From an uncultured Clostridia bacterium (GTDB lineage: Bacteria > Bacillota > Clostridia > TANB77 > CAG-508), in the NCBI GenBank assembly GCA_934130025.1, contig CAKOXG010000007.1, forward strand, positions 1 through 44,267: 44,267 nucleotides of DNA, given 5' to 3'. The notes below the pieces were generated by a model, which had not been told where the DNA came from, searched no databases, and saw only the letters and a list, made by a program, of their open reading frames with translations. Positions within the stretch are counted from its first letter, which is position 1. Each line of letters begins with the position of its first letter. The position numbers and the translations under genes are program-made. Positions 6,060 through 14,926 of the stretch are shown here, in pieces.

Positions 6060-7835
6060 ATGTTTAAATTATTTAAAAATTTTACAAAAAAAGATTATTT
6101 ACTTATTTTAATATGTTTATTACTTATTGTCTTTCAGGTTTGGCTTGATTTAAAGCTTCCTGATTATATGTCTGAGATTACTGTTCTTGTAAAAACTGAA
6201 GGGAATACAATGTCAGATATTTTGGAACAAGGCGGCTATATGCTTCTTTGTGCTGGCGGAAGTTTGGCTTCTGCTGTTGTTGTTGGATATTTGTCTTCGC
6301 TAATTTCAGCAAGTTTTTCTATGAATTTAAGAAAGAAGTTATTTGAAAAGGCTCAAAGCTTTGGTATGGAGGAAATGAATAAATTTTCTACTGGAAGCTT
6401 AATTACTAGAACCACAAATGATATTACAAATATTCAAATGTTTATTTCCATGGGACTTCAAATGCTTATAAAAGCTCCTATTACAGCTGTTTGGGCTGTA
6501 TTAAAAATTCTAAATAAGAGCTGGCAATGGAGTGTTATAACTGGTATAGCAGTTGCTGTTCTTCTTCTATGTGTTAGCATTTTAATTTTAACTGTAATGC
6601 CAAGATTTAAAAAAGTACAAAAATTAATTGATAATATTAACAGTTTAGCCCGTGAAAATTTAAAGGGTATTCGTGTTGTTAGAGCTTTTAATGCAGAGAA
6701 ATATCAAGAAGATAAATTCGATGGTGGAAATACCGAGCTTACAAATACCCAATTGTTTAACCAAAGGGCAATGGCTGCTATGTCTCCTATTATGTATTTA
6801 GTTATGAACTGTGTTACTCTTGCCATTTATTTTGTTGGCAGCTATTTAATAGATTCAGCAGGCATGGCTGATAAAATTTCATTGTTCGGCGACATGGTTG
6901 TATTTTCAAGTTATGCAATGCAAGTTATTATGGCATTCTTGATGCTTGCAATGATTTTTATAATGTACCCAAGAGCTCAAGTTTCTGCTGACAGAATTGC
7001 AGAAGTTTTAGATACCGATATTGCAGTTAAGGACGGTAATAAAACTACAAGTATGGACGCTGCTTCTACTAAAAAGATCGGAGAAGTTGAATTCAAAAAT
7101 GTTTCATTTAAATATCCTGATGGAGATGAAGAAGTTTTAAAGAACATTTCGTTTAAGGCAAATAAAGGCGAAACAGTCGCAATAATTGGTTCTACAGGTT
7201 CTGGAAAATCAACTCTTGTAAATTTAATTCCAAGATTTTACGATGTAACTTCTGGAGAAATTTTAGTTGATGGTGTTAATGTTAAGGATTATTCTCAAGA
7301 GGAACTTCATAACAAATTAGGCTATGTTCCTCAGAAGGCTGTAATGTTCAGTGGCTCTGTAAATTACAATGTTTCTTATGGTGACAACGGAGTTTCTAAG
7401 CCTGATAGCGAAAAAGTAAAAGAAGCTGTAGCTGTCGCCCAAGGAAAGGATTTTGTTGAGAAAATGCCGGAACAATATGAATCTCATATCGCACAAGGCG
7501 GAACAAACGTATCTGGTGGTCAAAAGCAAAGGCTTGCAATTGCAAGAGCCATAGCAAGAGAGCCAGAAATATATATTTTTGATGACTCTTTCAGTGCACT
7601 GGATTATAAGACTGATTACAAATTAAGAGCTGAACTTAAGGAACATACTAAAGATGCAACTAATATTATTGTTGCACAAAGAATTGGTACAATTTTAAAT
7701 GCAGATAAAATTATCGTATTAGAAAACGGAGAATGTGTTGGTCTTGGAACTCACAAAGAATTATTACAAAATTGTAAAGTATATCAAGAAATTGCATACT
7801 CACAACTATCAAAGGAGGAATTAGAAAATGGATAA
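6060..7835 (+). CDS. ABC exporter half-transporter with degenerate ATP site (TM287/LmrC type)
   Basis: 591 aa: six membrane helices (ABC type 1, residues ~15-305) then a nucleotide-binding domain. Walker A is GSTGSGKST (377-385) and the signature NVSGGQ (483-488) is intact. Two catalytic positions are changed: Walker B reads IYIFDDS, with Asp509 in place of the catalytic Glu, and the switch His is Gln540 (VAQR). This is the hallmark of the non-catalytic half of heterodimeric multidrug exporters. It overlaps the next gene by 8 bp, so the two halves are translationally coupled. Drug or lipid export is the likely role. The substrate is not known. Confidence 0.92.
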   Translation: MFKLFKNFTKKDYLLILICLLLIVFQVWLDLKLPDYMSEITVLVKTEGNTMSDILEQGGYMLLCAGGSLASAVVVGYLSSLISASFSMNLRKKLFEKAQSFGMEEMNKFSTGSLITRTTNDITNIQMFISMGLQMLIKAPITAVWAVLKILNKSWQWSVITGIAVAVLLLCVSILILTVMPRFKKVQKLIDNINSLARENLKGIRVVRAFNAEKYQEDKFDGGNTELTNTQLFNQRAMAAMSPIMYLVMNCVTLAIYFVGSYLIDSAGMADKISLFGDMVVFSSYAMQVIMAFLMLAMIFIMYPRAQVSADRIAEVLDTDIAVKDGNKTTSMDAASTKKIGEVEFKNVSFKYPDGDEEVLKNISFKANKGETVAIIGSTGSGKSTLVNLIPRFYDVTSGEILVDGVNVKDYSQEELHNKLGYVPQKAVMFSGSVNYNVSYGDNGVSKPDSEKVKEAVAVAQGKDFVEKMPEQYESHIAQGGTNVSGGQKQRLAIARAIAREPEIYIFDDSFSALDYKTDYKLRAELKEHTKDATNIIVAQRIGTILNADKIIVLENGECVGLGTHKELLQNCKVYQEIAYSQLSKEELENG

Positions 7836-9642
7836 TGATGAACAATACAAGAAGAAACCTCGCAATGTTGGTCCAAATAGAGTTGCTGAAAAGCCAAAAG
7901 ATTTGAAAAAAGCTCTAAAGAAAATGACACATTACCTAAAAAAATATATACCATTTATAGTAATTGCATTAGTCCTTTCTGCTCTTGGTTCTGTTCTTTC
8001 AATTATTGGTCCAAATAAATTAAGTGACTTAACAGATGAAATTTCAAAAGGGTTACTCACGGGTATGAATTTTGATGCAATTAAATCTATTTCAATTTTC
8101 TTAGTTTGTATTTATGGCTTAAGTGGAATATTTAACTATATTCAAGGATTTATAATGGCTACTGTTGCTAACAGATTTGCACAAAATTTACGTACTCAAA
8201 TCTCTCATAAGATTAACAAATTACCACTTAGATATTATGACACTCACAGCTATGGAGATATTCTTTCTAGAGTTACAAACGACGTGGACACAATTGCTAC
8301 TTCATTAAATCAATCTCTAGGAACTTTAGTTGGTGCTACTACCCTATTTATTGGCTCTATCATAATGATGTTCTACACAAACTGGATTTTGGCACTTACA
8401 GGTATTCTATCTTCTCTTATTGGATTTGTTTTTATGTTTTTAATACTAGGCAAATCTCAAAAGTACTTTAATGCTAGACAAGTTGAGCTAGGTAATTTAA
8501 ATGGTCATATTGAAGAAATATATTCTAATCATAATGTTGTAAAAGCTTATAATGGCGAAAAAGAAGCTTCTCTAAAGTTTGATGAATTAAATAAAAGAGT
8601 TTTTGAATGCAATAGAAAGAGCCAATTCTTGTCTGGACTTATGCAGCCTATTATGAACTTTATTGGTAACTTTAGTTATGTTGCTGTTTGTGTTGTTGGA
8701 GCTATTTTAACAATGAATGGTCACATCACATTTGGTGTAATTGTCGCATTTATGATGTATGTTAGATTATTTACATCTCCTCTAACTCAAATTGCACAGG
8801 GCATGACAAACTTACAAACATCTGCAGCCGCATCTGAAAGAATTTTTGAGTTTTTAGAGGAACCAGAAATGGATGATCAAAAAGACATTACAAAAATTCT
8901 GAACCTAAAAGATGTAAAAGGAAATATTGATTTTGAACACATTAAATTCTCTTACGATGGCGAAAAAAATGTTATAAAAGACTTCTCATGTAACGTACAT
9001 CAAGGTGAAAAAGTTGCAATTGTTGGTCCAACTGGTGCTGGAAAAACTACTATGGTAAATCTGCTTATGAAATTCTACAACATTTCAGATGGCGATATTA
9101 CAATAGACGGGACTTCTATTAAGGAATTATCCCGCGAAAATATACACGAAATGTTCATAATGGTTTTACAAGATACCTGGTTATTTAATGGAACAATTAG
9201 AGATAATATTAAATATAACAAAGAAGATGTTACAGATAATGAAATCTGGAAAGCATTAGAAACTGTTGGAATAGACAAATTTGTAAAATCTTTACCCGGT
9301 GGGCTTAATGCTGTAATCTCAGATAACGACAGTATATCTGCTGGGCAAAAACAATTATTAACAATTGCTCGTGGTATGATAAAAGACGCACCATTCCTGA
9401 TTTTGGATGAAGCCACATCTTCTGTAGATACTCGCACAGAGGAACTAGTTCAACAAGCAATGGATAAATTAACAGAAGGTAGAACTTCTTTCATAATTGC
9501 ACACAGATTATCAACAATTAGAAATGCAGATATGATTTTAGTAATGAATGAAGGAAACATCATAGAACAAGGAAACCAGGAAAAATTAATGGCACAAAAC
9601 GGTTTCTATGCAGATCTTTACAATTCACAATTTAAGAAATAA
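7828..9642 (+). CDS. ABC exporter half-transporter with catalytic Walker B (TM288/LmrD type)
   Basis: 604 aa: a basic cytoplasmic N-terminal tail, six membrane helices (~40-325), then the nucleotide-binding domain. Walker A is GPTGAGKTT (400-408). Walker B LILDEAT carries Glu528 and the switch His559 is present (IAHRLST). Its own signature is off-consensus (ISAGQ, 503-507). That signature faces the partner's degenerate Walker B, while this protein's good Walker B faces the partner's good signature. The pair therefore has one working and one degenerate ATP site. It is the last gene of the marR operon, with a strong terminator just downstream. Confidence 0.92.
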   Translation: MDNDEQYKKKPRNVGPNRVAEKPKDLKKALKKMTHYLKKYIPFIVIALVLSALGSVLSIIGPNKLSDLTDEISKGLLTGMNFDAIKSISIFLVCIYGLSGIFNYIQGFIMATVANRFAQNLRTQISHKINKLPLRYYDTHSYGDILSRVTNDVDTIATSLNQSLGTLVGATTLFIGSIIMMFYTNWILALTGILSSLIGFVFMFLILGKSQKYFNARQVELGNLNGHIEEIYSNHNVVKAYNGEKEASLKFDELNKRVFECNRKSQFLSGLMQPIMNFIGNFSYVAVCVVGAILTMNGHITFGVIVAFMMYVRLFTSPLTQIAQGMTNLQTSAAASERIFEFLEEPEMDDQKDITKILNLKDVKGNIDFEHIKFSYDGEKNVIKDFSCNVHQGEKVAIVGPTGAGKTTMVNLLMKFYNISDGDITIDGTSIKELSRENIHEMFIMVLQDTWLFNGTIRDNIKYNKEDVTDNEIWKALETVGIDKFVKSLPGGLNAVISDNDSISAGQKQLLTIARGMIKDAPFLILDEATSSVDTRTEELVQQAMDKLTEGRTSFIIAHRLSTIRNADMILVMNEGNIIEQGNQEKLMAQNGFYADLYNSQFKK

Positions 9643-9666
9643 TTTAATTACGAATTTTTTTAATTA

Positions 9667-9708
9667 CCAAAATTTTCAACAAAATGTTTGAAAATTTTGG
9701 TTTTATTT
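9667..9708 (+). terminator. Terminator of the marR-ABC operon
   Basis: Thirteen-bp perfect stem CCAAAATTTTCAA / TTGAAAATTTTGG with an 8-nt loop and a T-run. Confidence 0.85.
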
Positions 9709-9815
9709 ATATCACATAAATCTGATAAATATAAAAACTACTTTTTTAAGTCATTTTAGTATATTTTTTCTATATTTACTTATAATATAGTATATCTAAT
9801 TTTAGGAGGAATATT

Positions 9816-10010
9816 ATGAAAGTTCTATATTACATTGCACTTACACTTGTAATTATTGGTGCCGTAAATTGGTTATTAATTGGATTATTCAATTTCGATT
9901 TAGTTGCTACAATATTTGGAACTATGAGTGTATTTAGTAGAATTATCTATTCTTTAGTAGGTATTGCAGGATTAATTTCTATTGGAATTTATTCAAAGAT
10001 AGAAGATTAA
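9816..10010 (+). CDS. DUF378 small membrane protein
   Basis: 64 aa with two membrane helices joined by a short loop. The signature VIIGAVNWLLIGLFNFDLVATIFG and the second helix with SRIIYSLVG match DUF378, a short conserved bacterial membrane protein of unknown function. An AGGAGG stands seven bases before the ATG, and a TATAAT at 9781-9786 suggests its own promoter with a poor -35. The next gene is 74 bp downstream on the same strand. Confidence 0.85.
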   Translation: MKVLYYIALTLVIIGAVNWLLIGLFNFDLVATIFGTMSVFSRIIYSLVGIAGLISIGIYSKIED

Positions 10011-10084
10011 TTCAAATTTATCCTTTACATTTTATATTTCTTATAGTAGAATATGTAAGATTTTATATTGTAAAGGAGTTTTTT

Positions 10085-10657
10085 ATGGCAAGTTTACCGA
10101 TCGTAATAAAATATTTAATAGTATTTTTTGTAAGTATGGTTCCAATAGTTGAACTTAGAGGAGCAATTCCAATTGCTGAAAGCTTAAAATTAAACATATT
10201 CTTATATTACCCTATTGCAATTATTGGTAATATGCTTCCTGTTCCAATAATATACTGGTTTGCAAGAAAAGTTCTTGAATGGGGTAAAGATAAAAAATTT
10301 ATCGGTAAATTCTTCACTTGGTGCTTAACAAAAGGAGAAAAAGGTGGAGAAAAATTAAAGGCTTCTGCAGGAAACAATGGAATTTTCTGGGCTTTACTTT
10401 TATTTGTAGGAATTCCACTGCCTGGAACAGGCGCTTGGACAGGCACCTTAGCCGCTTCATTCCTAAACCTTGATTTTAAAACAAGTATAATAGCAGTTTC
10501 TCTTGGAGTTATTCTTGCAGGAATTATAATGTCTTTAGGTAGCAAAATTGTTGCACTATGTGGATGGCCTGGTGTAATTGCAATTATAACAGCCATTCTT
10601 GTAATCATACTTGCTTCAATCTTTATAAAGAAACGAAAAAATATTTCAAAAAAATAA
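10085..10657 (+). CDS. Small multi-drug export family membrane protein (COG2426)
   Basis: 190 aa, strongly hydrophobic, with about five membrane helices. The N-terminal VPIVELRGAIPIAESL motif and the later GIPLPGTGAWTGTLAASFL loop are typical of the Sm_multidrug_ex family (PF06695). Despite its name, the family's transport role is poorly tested. The Pro/Gly-rich re-entrant-like loop recalls DedA-type proteins. AAAGGAG precedes the ATG. It ends at a two-way terminator shared with the convergent rnr gene. Confidence 0.82.
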   Translation: MASLPIVIKYLIVFFVSMVPIVELRGAIPIAESLKLNIFLYYPIAIIGNMLPVPIIYWFARKVLEWGKDKKFIGKFFTWCLTKGEKGGEKLKASAGNNGIFWALLLFVGIPLPGTGAWTGTLAASFLNLDFKTSIIAVSLGVILAGIIMSLGSKIVALCGWPGVIAIITAILVIILASIFIKKRKNISKK

Positions 10658-10710
10658 TAAAATATGATAATCCTTTATATTGAACCATTAAAAGCAAAAA
10701 TAATTTATAT

Positions 10711-10756
10711 AAAAAAGTAAAAATGTGATTTTTAAAATTTGCATCTTTACTTTTTT
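10711..10756. terminator. Bidirectional terminator between convergent genes
   Basis: AAAAAAGTAAA...ATG pairs with CAT...TTTACTTTTTT. A-run and T-run on opposite sides make it usable from both strands, for the export protein and for rnr. Confidence 0.7.
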
Positions 10757-10794
10757 ATATTATATAGTATAAATTATATAAAACAAGGCAATTA

Positions 10795-12837
10795 TCAAAT
10801 TCTATTTTTATTTTTTTCTATTTTTGAATCTATTAATTTAAAATCAATTCTTCTTGTAGTTTTATCAGCAGCTTTCACTTCAATTTGAACCTTATCCCCT
10901 ACTTTATAAATCTTGTTAGACTTTTCCCCTCTTAGAGTTTTCCTTTGTTCATCATAATCAAAATATTCATTACCCATGTCATCAAATCTTACAAGTCCTT
11001 CAATTGTATTTTCAAGCTCTACAAACATTCCAAACTGTGTAATTCCTGATACAACTCCATCATATTGTACCCCAATTTTATTCTGCATGTATTCAGCTTT
11101 CTTTATTTTTTCAGCATCTCTTTCAACCTTTTGAGCAACTCTTTCCCTTTCAGATGAACTTTCTGCATATTTTGCAGCCTCCATACTATATTTTTCCCTT
11201 AATTCGTCATTTATGTTATAATCATGCTTCAAATATGATGATATAACCCTGTGTATAAATAAATCTGGATATCTTCTTATTGGTGATGTGAAATGGCAAT
11301 AACATTTACTAGCAATACCAAAATGCCCTTTATTTTCACTTTCGTATTTTGCAACCTTAAGAGTTCTTAGAACCAGGTTTGAAACTACTTTTTCCTCTTC
11401 TTTTCCACTTACTTCATCAAGAACTTGTGCAAAAGCTTTTGGATGAACACTTTGTTCGTCATCCTTTTTTATTCCTCTTATCTTATATCCTAATCCAAAT
11501 AAAAATTTATTCAATTCATCAATCTTTTCCATATCTGGGATCTCATGGTTCCTATAAATAAATGGAGCTTGTACATAATAAAAACTTTCAGCAACAGTCT
11601 CGTTTGCAGTCAGCATAAATTGCTCAATTACCTCATTTGATTCCAAGTAATCATATTTTTTTACATCAACAGCTACTCCATTTTTATCCAATATAATTTT
11701 ACTCTCAGGAATATTTAAATTTAAACTTCCATTCAGATCTCTTCTCTTCTTTAAAATATCTTTTAATTCTCTCATCCTTACAAAATGCTCCATGAATTTA
11801 CCATACTTATTTGCAGCATCTTTTATTCTTTTATATTCATCTAATGTAATCGTATTAATATTTCCATCCTCATTTTTACTCTTAATTTCTTCAGGGAGGT
11901 CTTTTTCCACTACCTCTACCTTTAATTTCCCTTCGTTTATATCACTCCATAAAAATAAATCATTTACATCGTGGTAGTTCATTCTTTTCGTTGTTTTTAT
12001 AACAGACTTAAATATTCTTGATTCTATCACTTTTCCATTTTTATTTATTTTCATAATTACTGATATTGTGAATCTATCCTGATTTTCGTTCAAACTACAT
12101 ATTCCATTTGACAATTCTTTTGGTAGCATTGGAATTACTCTATCCATCATGTACACACTTGTGCCTCTTTTTATTGCTTCTTTATCTAGTTTCGAACCAG
12201 ATTTTACATAAAAACTTACATCAGCAATGTGCACACCCAAAGTATATGTTCCATCATCATTTTTCTTTACATTTACCGCATCATCTAAATCCTTAGCGTC
12301 TTCCCCGTCTATAGTAAATATTTCTTCTCCTCTTAAATCTACTCTTTGCAATATATTTTTTCTATCAAGAGTTTGCGAAACTTGACGTGCTTCTTCAAGC
12401 ACTGGCTCTGGGAATTCATTTGGAAGCTTATACTCTTTTATTAGAGAAAGCATATCCACTCCAGCCTCATTCATACTTCCTAATACTTCAACTATTCTAC
12501 CTTCCGGTTTCTTATCTTTTGCAGATTGTTTATCTATTTTTGCAATAACAATCTCATTATTTTTTGCCCCTGAACTTTTCTTCTTTGGAATATATATGTC
12601 CTCACCTATAGTTCTGTCGTTTGGAACAACAAATCCAAAATTCTTACTTTTTTTATAAACTCCTACTATTGTTCTATCTTCACACTCTTCATATTTAAGC
12701 TCATCACTTTTAAATTTTTTTCTATCTGCTTTTCTTTTATCTTTCACTTTTGCTTCTTTGTTTTCCACATTCTTAGTTTCAAAGAATTTTTTAAAATAAT
12801 TTTTTTTATTTAACCTTTTCTTCATAATTACAAGCAT
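10795..12837 (-). CDS. rnr: Ribonuclease R
   Basis: 680-aa 3'-to-5' exoribonuclease of the RNB family. It acts in mRNA decay, rRNA quality control and, with SmpB-tmRNA, on non-stop messages. After a Lys-rich N terminus come cold-shock-type RNA-binding domains (~55-130). The RNB catalytic core follows, with TIDGEDAKDLDDA giving the metal-binding Asp177, Asp183, Asp185 and Asp186. Near the C terminus is an S1 domain (GVVSGITQFGMFVELEN). The tail is shorter than in B. subtilis RNase R. The start is uncertain: a GGGGGAA lies almost against the first ATG and 14 bases before the next (Met5). It follows secG, the common clostridial order, though a terminator lies between. Confidence 0.95.
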   Translation of the reverse strand: MLVIMKKRLNKKNYFKKFFETKNVENKEAKVKDKRKADRKKFKSDELKYEECEDRTIVGVYKKSKNFGFVVPNDRTIGEDIYIPKKKSSGAKNNEIVIAKIDKQSAKDKKPEGRIVEVLGSMNEAGVDMLSLIKEYKLPNEFPEPVLEEARQVSQTLDRKNILQRVDLRGEEIFTIDGEDAKDLDDAVNVKKNDDGTYTLGVHIADVSFYVKSGSKLDKEAIKRGTSVYMMDRVIPMLPKELSNGICSLNENQDRFTISVIMKINKNGKVIESRIFKSVIKTTKRMNYHDVNDLFLWSDINEGKLKVEVVEKDLPEEIKSKNEDGNINTITLDEYKRIKDAANKYGKFMEHFVRMRELKDILKKRRDLNGSLNLNIPESKIILDKNGVAVDVKKYDYLESNEVIEQFMLTANETVAESFYYVQAPFIYRNHEIPDMEKIDELNKFLFGLGYKIRGIKKDDEQSVHPKAFAQVLDEVSGKEEEKVVSNLVLRTLKVAKYESENKGHFGIASKCYCHFTSPIRRYPDLFIHRVISSYLKHDYNINDELREKYSMEAAKYAESSSERERVAQKVERDAEKIKKAEYMQNKIGVQYDGVVSGITQFGMFVELENTIEGLVRFDDMGNEYFDYDEQRKTLRGEKSNKIYKVGDKVQIEVKAADKTTRRIDFKLIDSKIEKNKNRI

Positions 12838-12923
12838 TTCCCCCTTATTACGTGAATTTAGATTAAAAATACAATTTAACTTAATTATATTTAATTTAAG
12901 TTTTACATTTATTTCAAATTAAC

Positions 12924-12949
12924 AAAAAGCGACAGAAAACCTCTGCCGC
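12924..12949 (-). terminator. Terminator after secG
   Basis: GCGGCAG / CTGTCGC stem (one G-U pair) with a 7-nt loop and TTTTT, reading leftwards. Some read-through into rnr is likely, as no other clear rnr promoter was found. Confidence 0.7.
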
Positions 12950-12985
12950 CCAATTATTGCTTATTAATAACAAATTATTCCAGAA

Positions 12986-13234
12986 TTATATTAAGAAAAC
13001 TATTCCAAGTACTATAGTTAATACTACAAATACTACACCTAATATTATAGTCCATTTTTTTAGTTTTCCTTCATGAGTTCTTCCCTTATTCTTCTCATAG
13101 AAATTATTTGTAGAAGAACCTACAATTGTTCCAGATGCTCCATTGCTATCTTTATTTTGCATCATTGTTACTATTAACAAAGCTAAACAATTTACGACAT
13201 ATAAAGCTATTAATATATATTTTATTATTTGCAT
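12986..13234 (-). CDS. secG: SecG subunit of the Sec translocon
   Basis: 82 aa: two membrane helices (about 4-22 and 62-82) joined by a Gly/Ser/Asn loop with GASGTIVGSSTNNFYEKNKGR, the typical SecG turn. It stabilises SecYEG and helps the SecA cycle in protein export. An AGGAG precedes the ATG, and a promoter with extended -10 lies 40-65 bp upstream. The secY partner is in this window, far to the right. Confidence 0.92.
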   Translation of the reverse strand: MQIIKYILIALYVVNCLALLIVTMMQNKDSNGASGTIVGSSTNNFYEKNKGRTHEGKLKKWTIILGVVFVVLTIVLGIVFLI

Positions 13235-13271
13235 TCTTACCGCTCCTTTTGCAATTTATCTTAACTCGTTC

Positions 13272-13300
13272 ATTTTATCATAAAATAATGCAAAAAGCAA
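13272..13300 (-). promoter_or_regulatory. secG promoter
   Basis: TTGCTT, a 17-bp spacer and TAAAAT, with TG one base before the -10. Confidence 0.65.
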
Positions 13301-13356
13301 TATTTTTAAGTATTTTCATAAAAAAAGCTATAAGCCTTTATTTATGAATTTTTTTA

Positions 13357-13365
13357 TGATATAAT
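13357..13365 (+). promoter_or_regulatory. nfeD promoter, extended -10
   Basis: TGATATAAT. The -35 region (TTTATT at 17 bp) is weak, so the extended -10 probably matters. Confidence 0.5.
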
Positions 13366-13400
13366 GATGATGTTAATTTATCTTTTAAGGAGGCATAAAA

Positions 13401-13868
13401 ATGGCAGCTTGGCAAATTTGGTTAATCATTTCTGGAGTATGTTTTATTATTGAGATTGCAACAATAGGATTTTTAGTATTCTGGTTTGCAGTAGCAGCTC
13501 TTATAACTTGTCTACTTAGTTTATTCATACCAAACATAATTATACAAACAGCAATATTTTTGGTTTTATCTGTTGCATTAATTTTCTTAACAAGACCTTT
13601 TGCAGATAAAATGAATAAAAAGGATAATACTGTTACAAATTTCAACAAGGTTATAGGAATGGAGGCAATTGTTACCAAAGAAATTAACGCAAATGGTAGC
13701 ACATCTGTTGGCCAGGTAAAAGTTGTATCTGGAGATATTTGGTCTGCAATTACTTCAGATTATACAGATTCAATACCTGTTGGTAGCAAGGTTAAGGTTC
13801 TTAAAATTGATGGTGTGAAACTAGTAGTTACTCCCATTGTTTTGAGTTCTACACTTGTAAATAAATAA
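13401..13868 (+). CDS. NfeD-like membrane protein
   Basis: 155 aa: two to three membrane helices in the first ~75 residues, then a small beta-barrel OB-type domain (MEAIVTKEINANGSTSVGQVKV ... VGSKVKVLKIDGVKLVV). This is the short NfeD form that lacks the ClpP-like protease part. Short NfeD proteins pair with stomatin-like SPFH proteins and are thought to help organise membrane microdomains. The stomatin gene follows 41 bp downstream, in keeping with this pairing. A strong AGGAGG precedes the start. Confidence 0.88.
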   Translation: MAAWQIWLIISGVCFIIEIATIGFLVFWFAVAALITCLLSLFIPNIIIQTAIFLVLSVALIFLTRPFADKMNKKDNTVTNFNKVIGMEAIVTKEINANGSTSVGQVKVVSGDIWSAITSDYTDSIPVGSKVKVLKIDGVKLVVTPIVLSSTLVNK

Positions 13869-13909
13869 GTTTTTAATTTTAATTTATTAATATTTAAGGA
13901 GGTCACATT

Positions 13910-14833
13910 ATGTGGTTTTTAATCGTATTACTAGTTATAATATTAGTTATAGCAGTAAAATCAATCAAAGTCGTAAGACAATCAGAGGTTTACATTATAG
14001 AAAGATTAGGTAAATTTCATAAAATTGCTGATGCAGGTCTTACAATAATCATTCCATTTGTTGATCGTGTTAGAAGCGTTGTAAGCTTAAAACAACAAAC
14101 TATGGATGTTCCACCACAAAACGTAATTACAAAGGATAACGTTACAATCACTATAGATACAGTTGTATTCTATAAAGTTACAGATCCAGCTAAGGCTGTT
14201 TATGAAATTCAAAGTTTAAAAAAAGGTATAGAATATCTTGCAATTACAACAATTCGTGATATTGTTGGTAAGATGGATTTAGATTCAACATTTAGCTCGA
14301 GAGATTCAATAAACGAACAATTAAGAGCAATTCTTGATGAAGCTACAGACCAATGGGGATGTAAAATTGATAGAGTTGAAATAAAAGATATTACACCTCC
14401 TGCAGACATCAGAGATTCAATGGAAAAACAGATGAATGCAGAAAGAACCAAAAGAGCACAAATTCTTCAAGCTGAAGGTGAAAGACAATCAGCAATTACA
14501 CTTGCTGAAGGTAAAAAGGAAGCTGCAATTCTTGAAGCAGAAGCCGAAAAAGAAGCTAAAATTAGACGTGCAACTGGTGAAGCTGAAGCAATAAAGAAAG
14601 TTGCAGAAGCAAGAGCAGACGAAATCAATCTTGTATACCAAGCAATGATGAAAGCTCACCCAGATGAAAAATTAGTTCAATTAAAATCTCTAGAAGCCCT
14701 AAAGGAAATAGCAAATGGAGATGCTAACAAAGTATTTATACCATTTGAAGCAACTTCCACTCTTTCAAGCTTAGGCGCCATGAAGGAAATAGTTTCTGAT
14801 AATAAAGATAGTAAAAAAGATAAGAAAGAGTAA
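13910..14833 (+). CDS. Stomatin/prohibitin-like SPFH protein
   Basis: 307 aa: an N-terminal membrane helix (residues 1-20), then the SPFH/band-7 domain (VVRQSEVYIIERLGKFHKI ... DNVTITIDTVVFYKV). An Ala/Glu/Lys-rich coiled coil follows (residues ~165-245, with repeated AEGE/EAEAEKEA). The C-terminal tail is short and Lys-rich. It is like E. coli QmcA and the Pyrococcus stomatin, which form membrane-bound rings. It sits in one operon with the NfeD partner and ends in a terminator. Confidence 0.92.
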   Translation: MWFLIVLLVIILVIAVKSIKVVRQSEVYIIERLGKFHKIADAGLTIIIPFVDRVRSVVSLKQQTMDVPPQNVITKDNVTITIDTVVFYKVTDPAKAVYEIQSLKKGIEYLAITTIRDIVGKMDLDSTFSSRDSINEQLRAILDEATDQWGCKIDRVEIKDITPPADIRDSMEKQMNAERTKRAQILQAEGERQSAITLAEGKKEAAILEAEAEKEAKIRRATGEAEAIKKVAEARADEINLVYQAMMKAHPDEKLVQLKSLEALKEIANGDANKVFIPFEATSTLSSLGAMKEIVSDNKDSKKDKKE

Positions 14834-14845
14834 AAATATTTAAAT

Positions 14846-14905
14846 AAACAAGCAATATATATTATTTTATTTGATTAAAATTTATAATTGCTTGTTTATT
14901 TTTTC
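14846..14905 (+). terminator. Terminator after the stomatin gene
   Basis: AAACAAGCAAT / ATTGCTTGTTT, an 11-bp stem around a 30-nt AT-rich loop, followed by ATTTTTTC. It may also serve rarA from the other strand. Confidence 0.75.
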
Positions 14906-14926
14906 TTTTGTTAGAATTTGTTTTAT

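Noticed and set aside
13126..13347. 73-aa plus-strand open frame opposite secG
   Set aside because: It overlaps secG and its promoter, has no ribosome site and only reflects the AT-rich complement.
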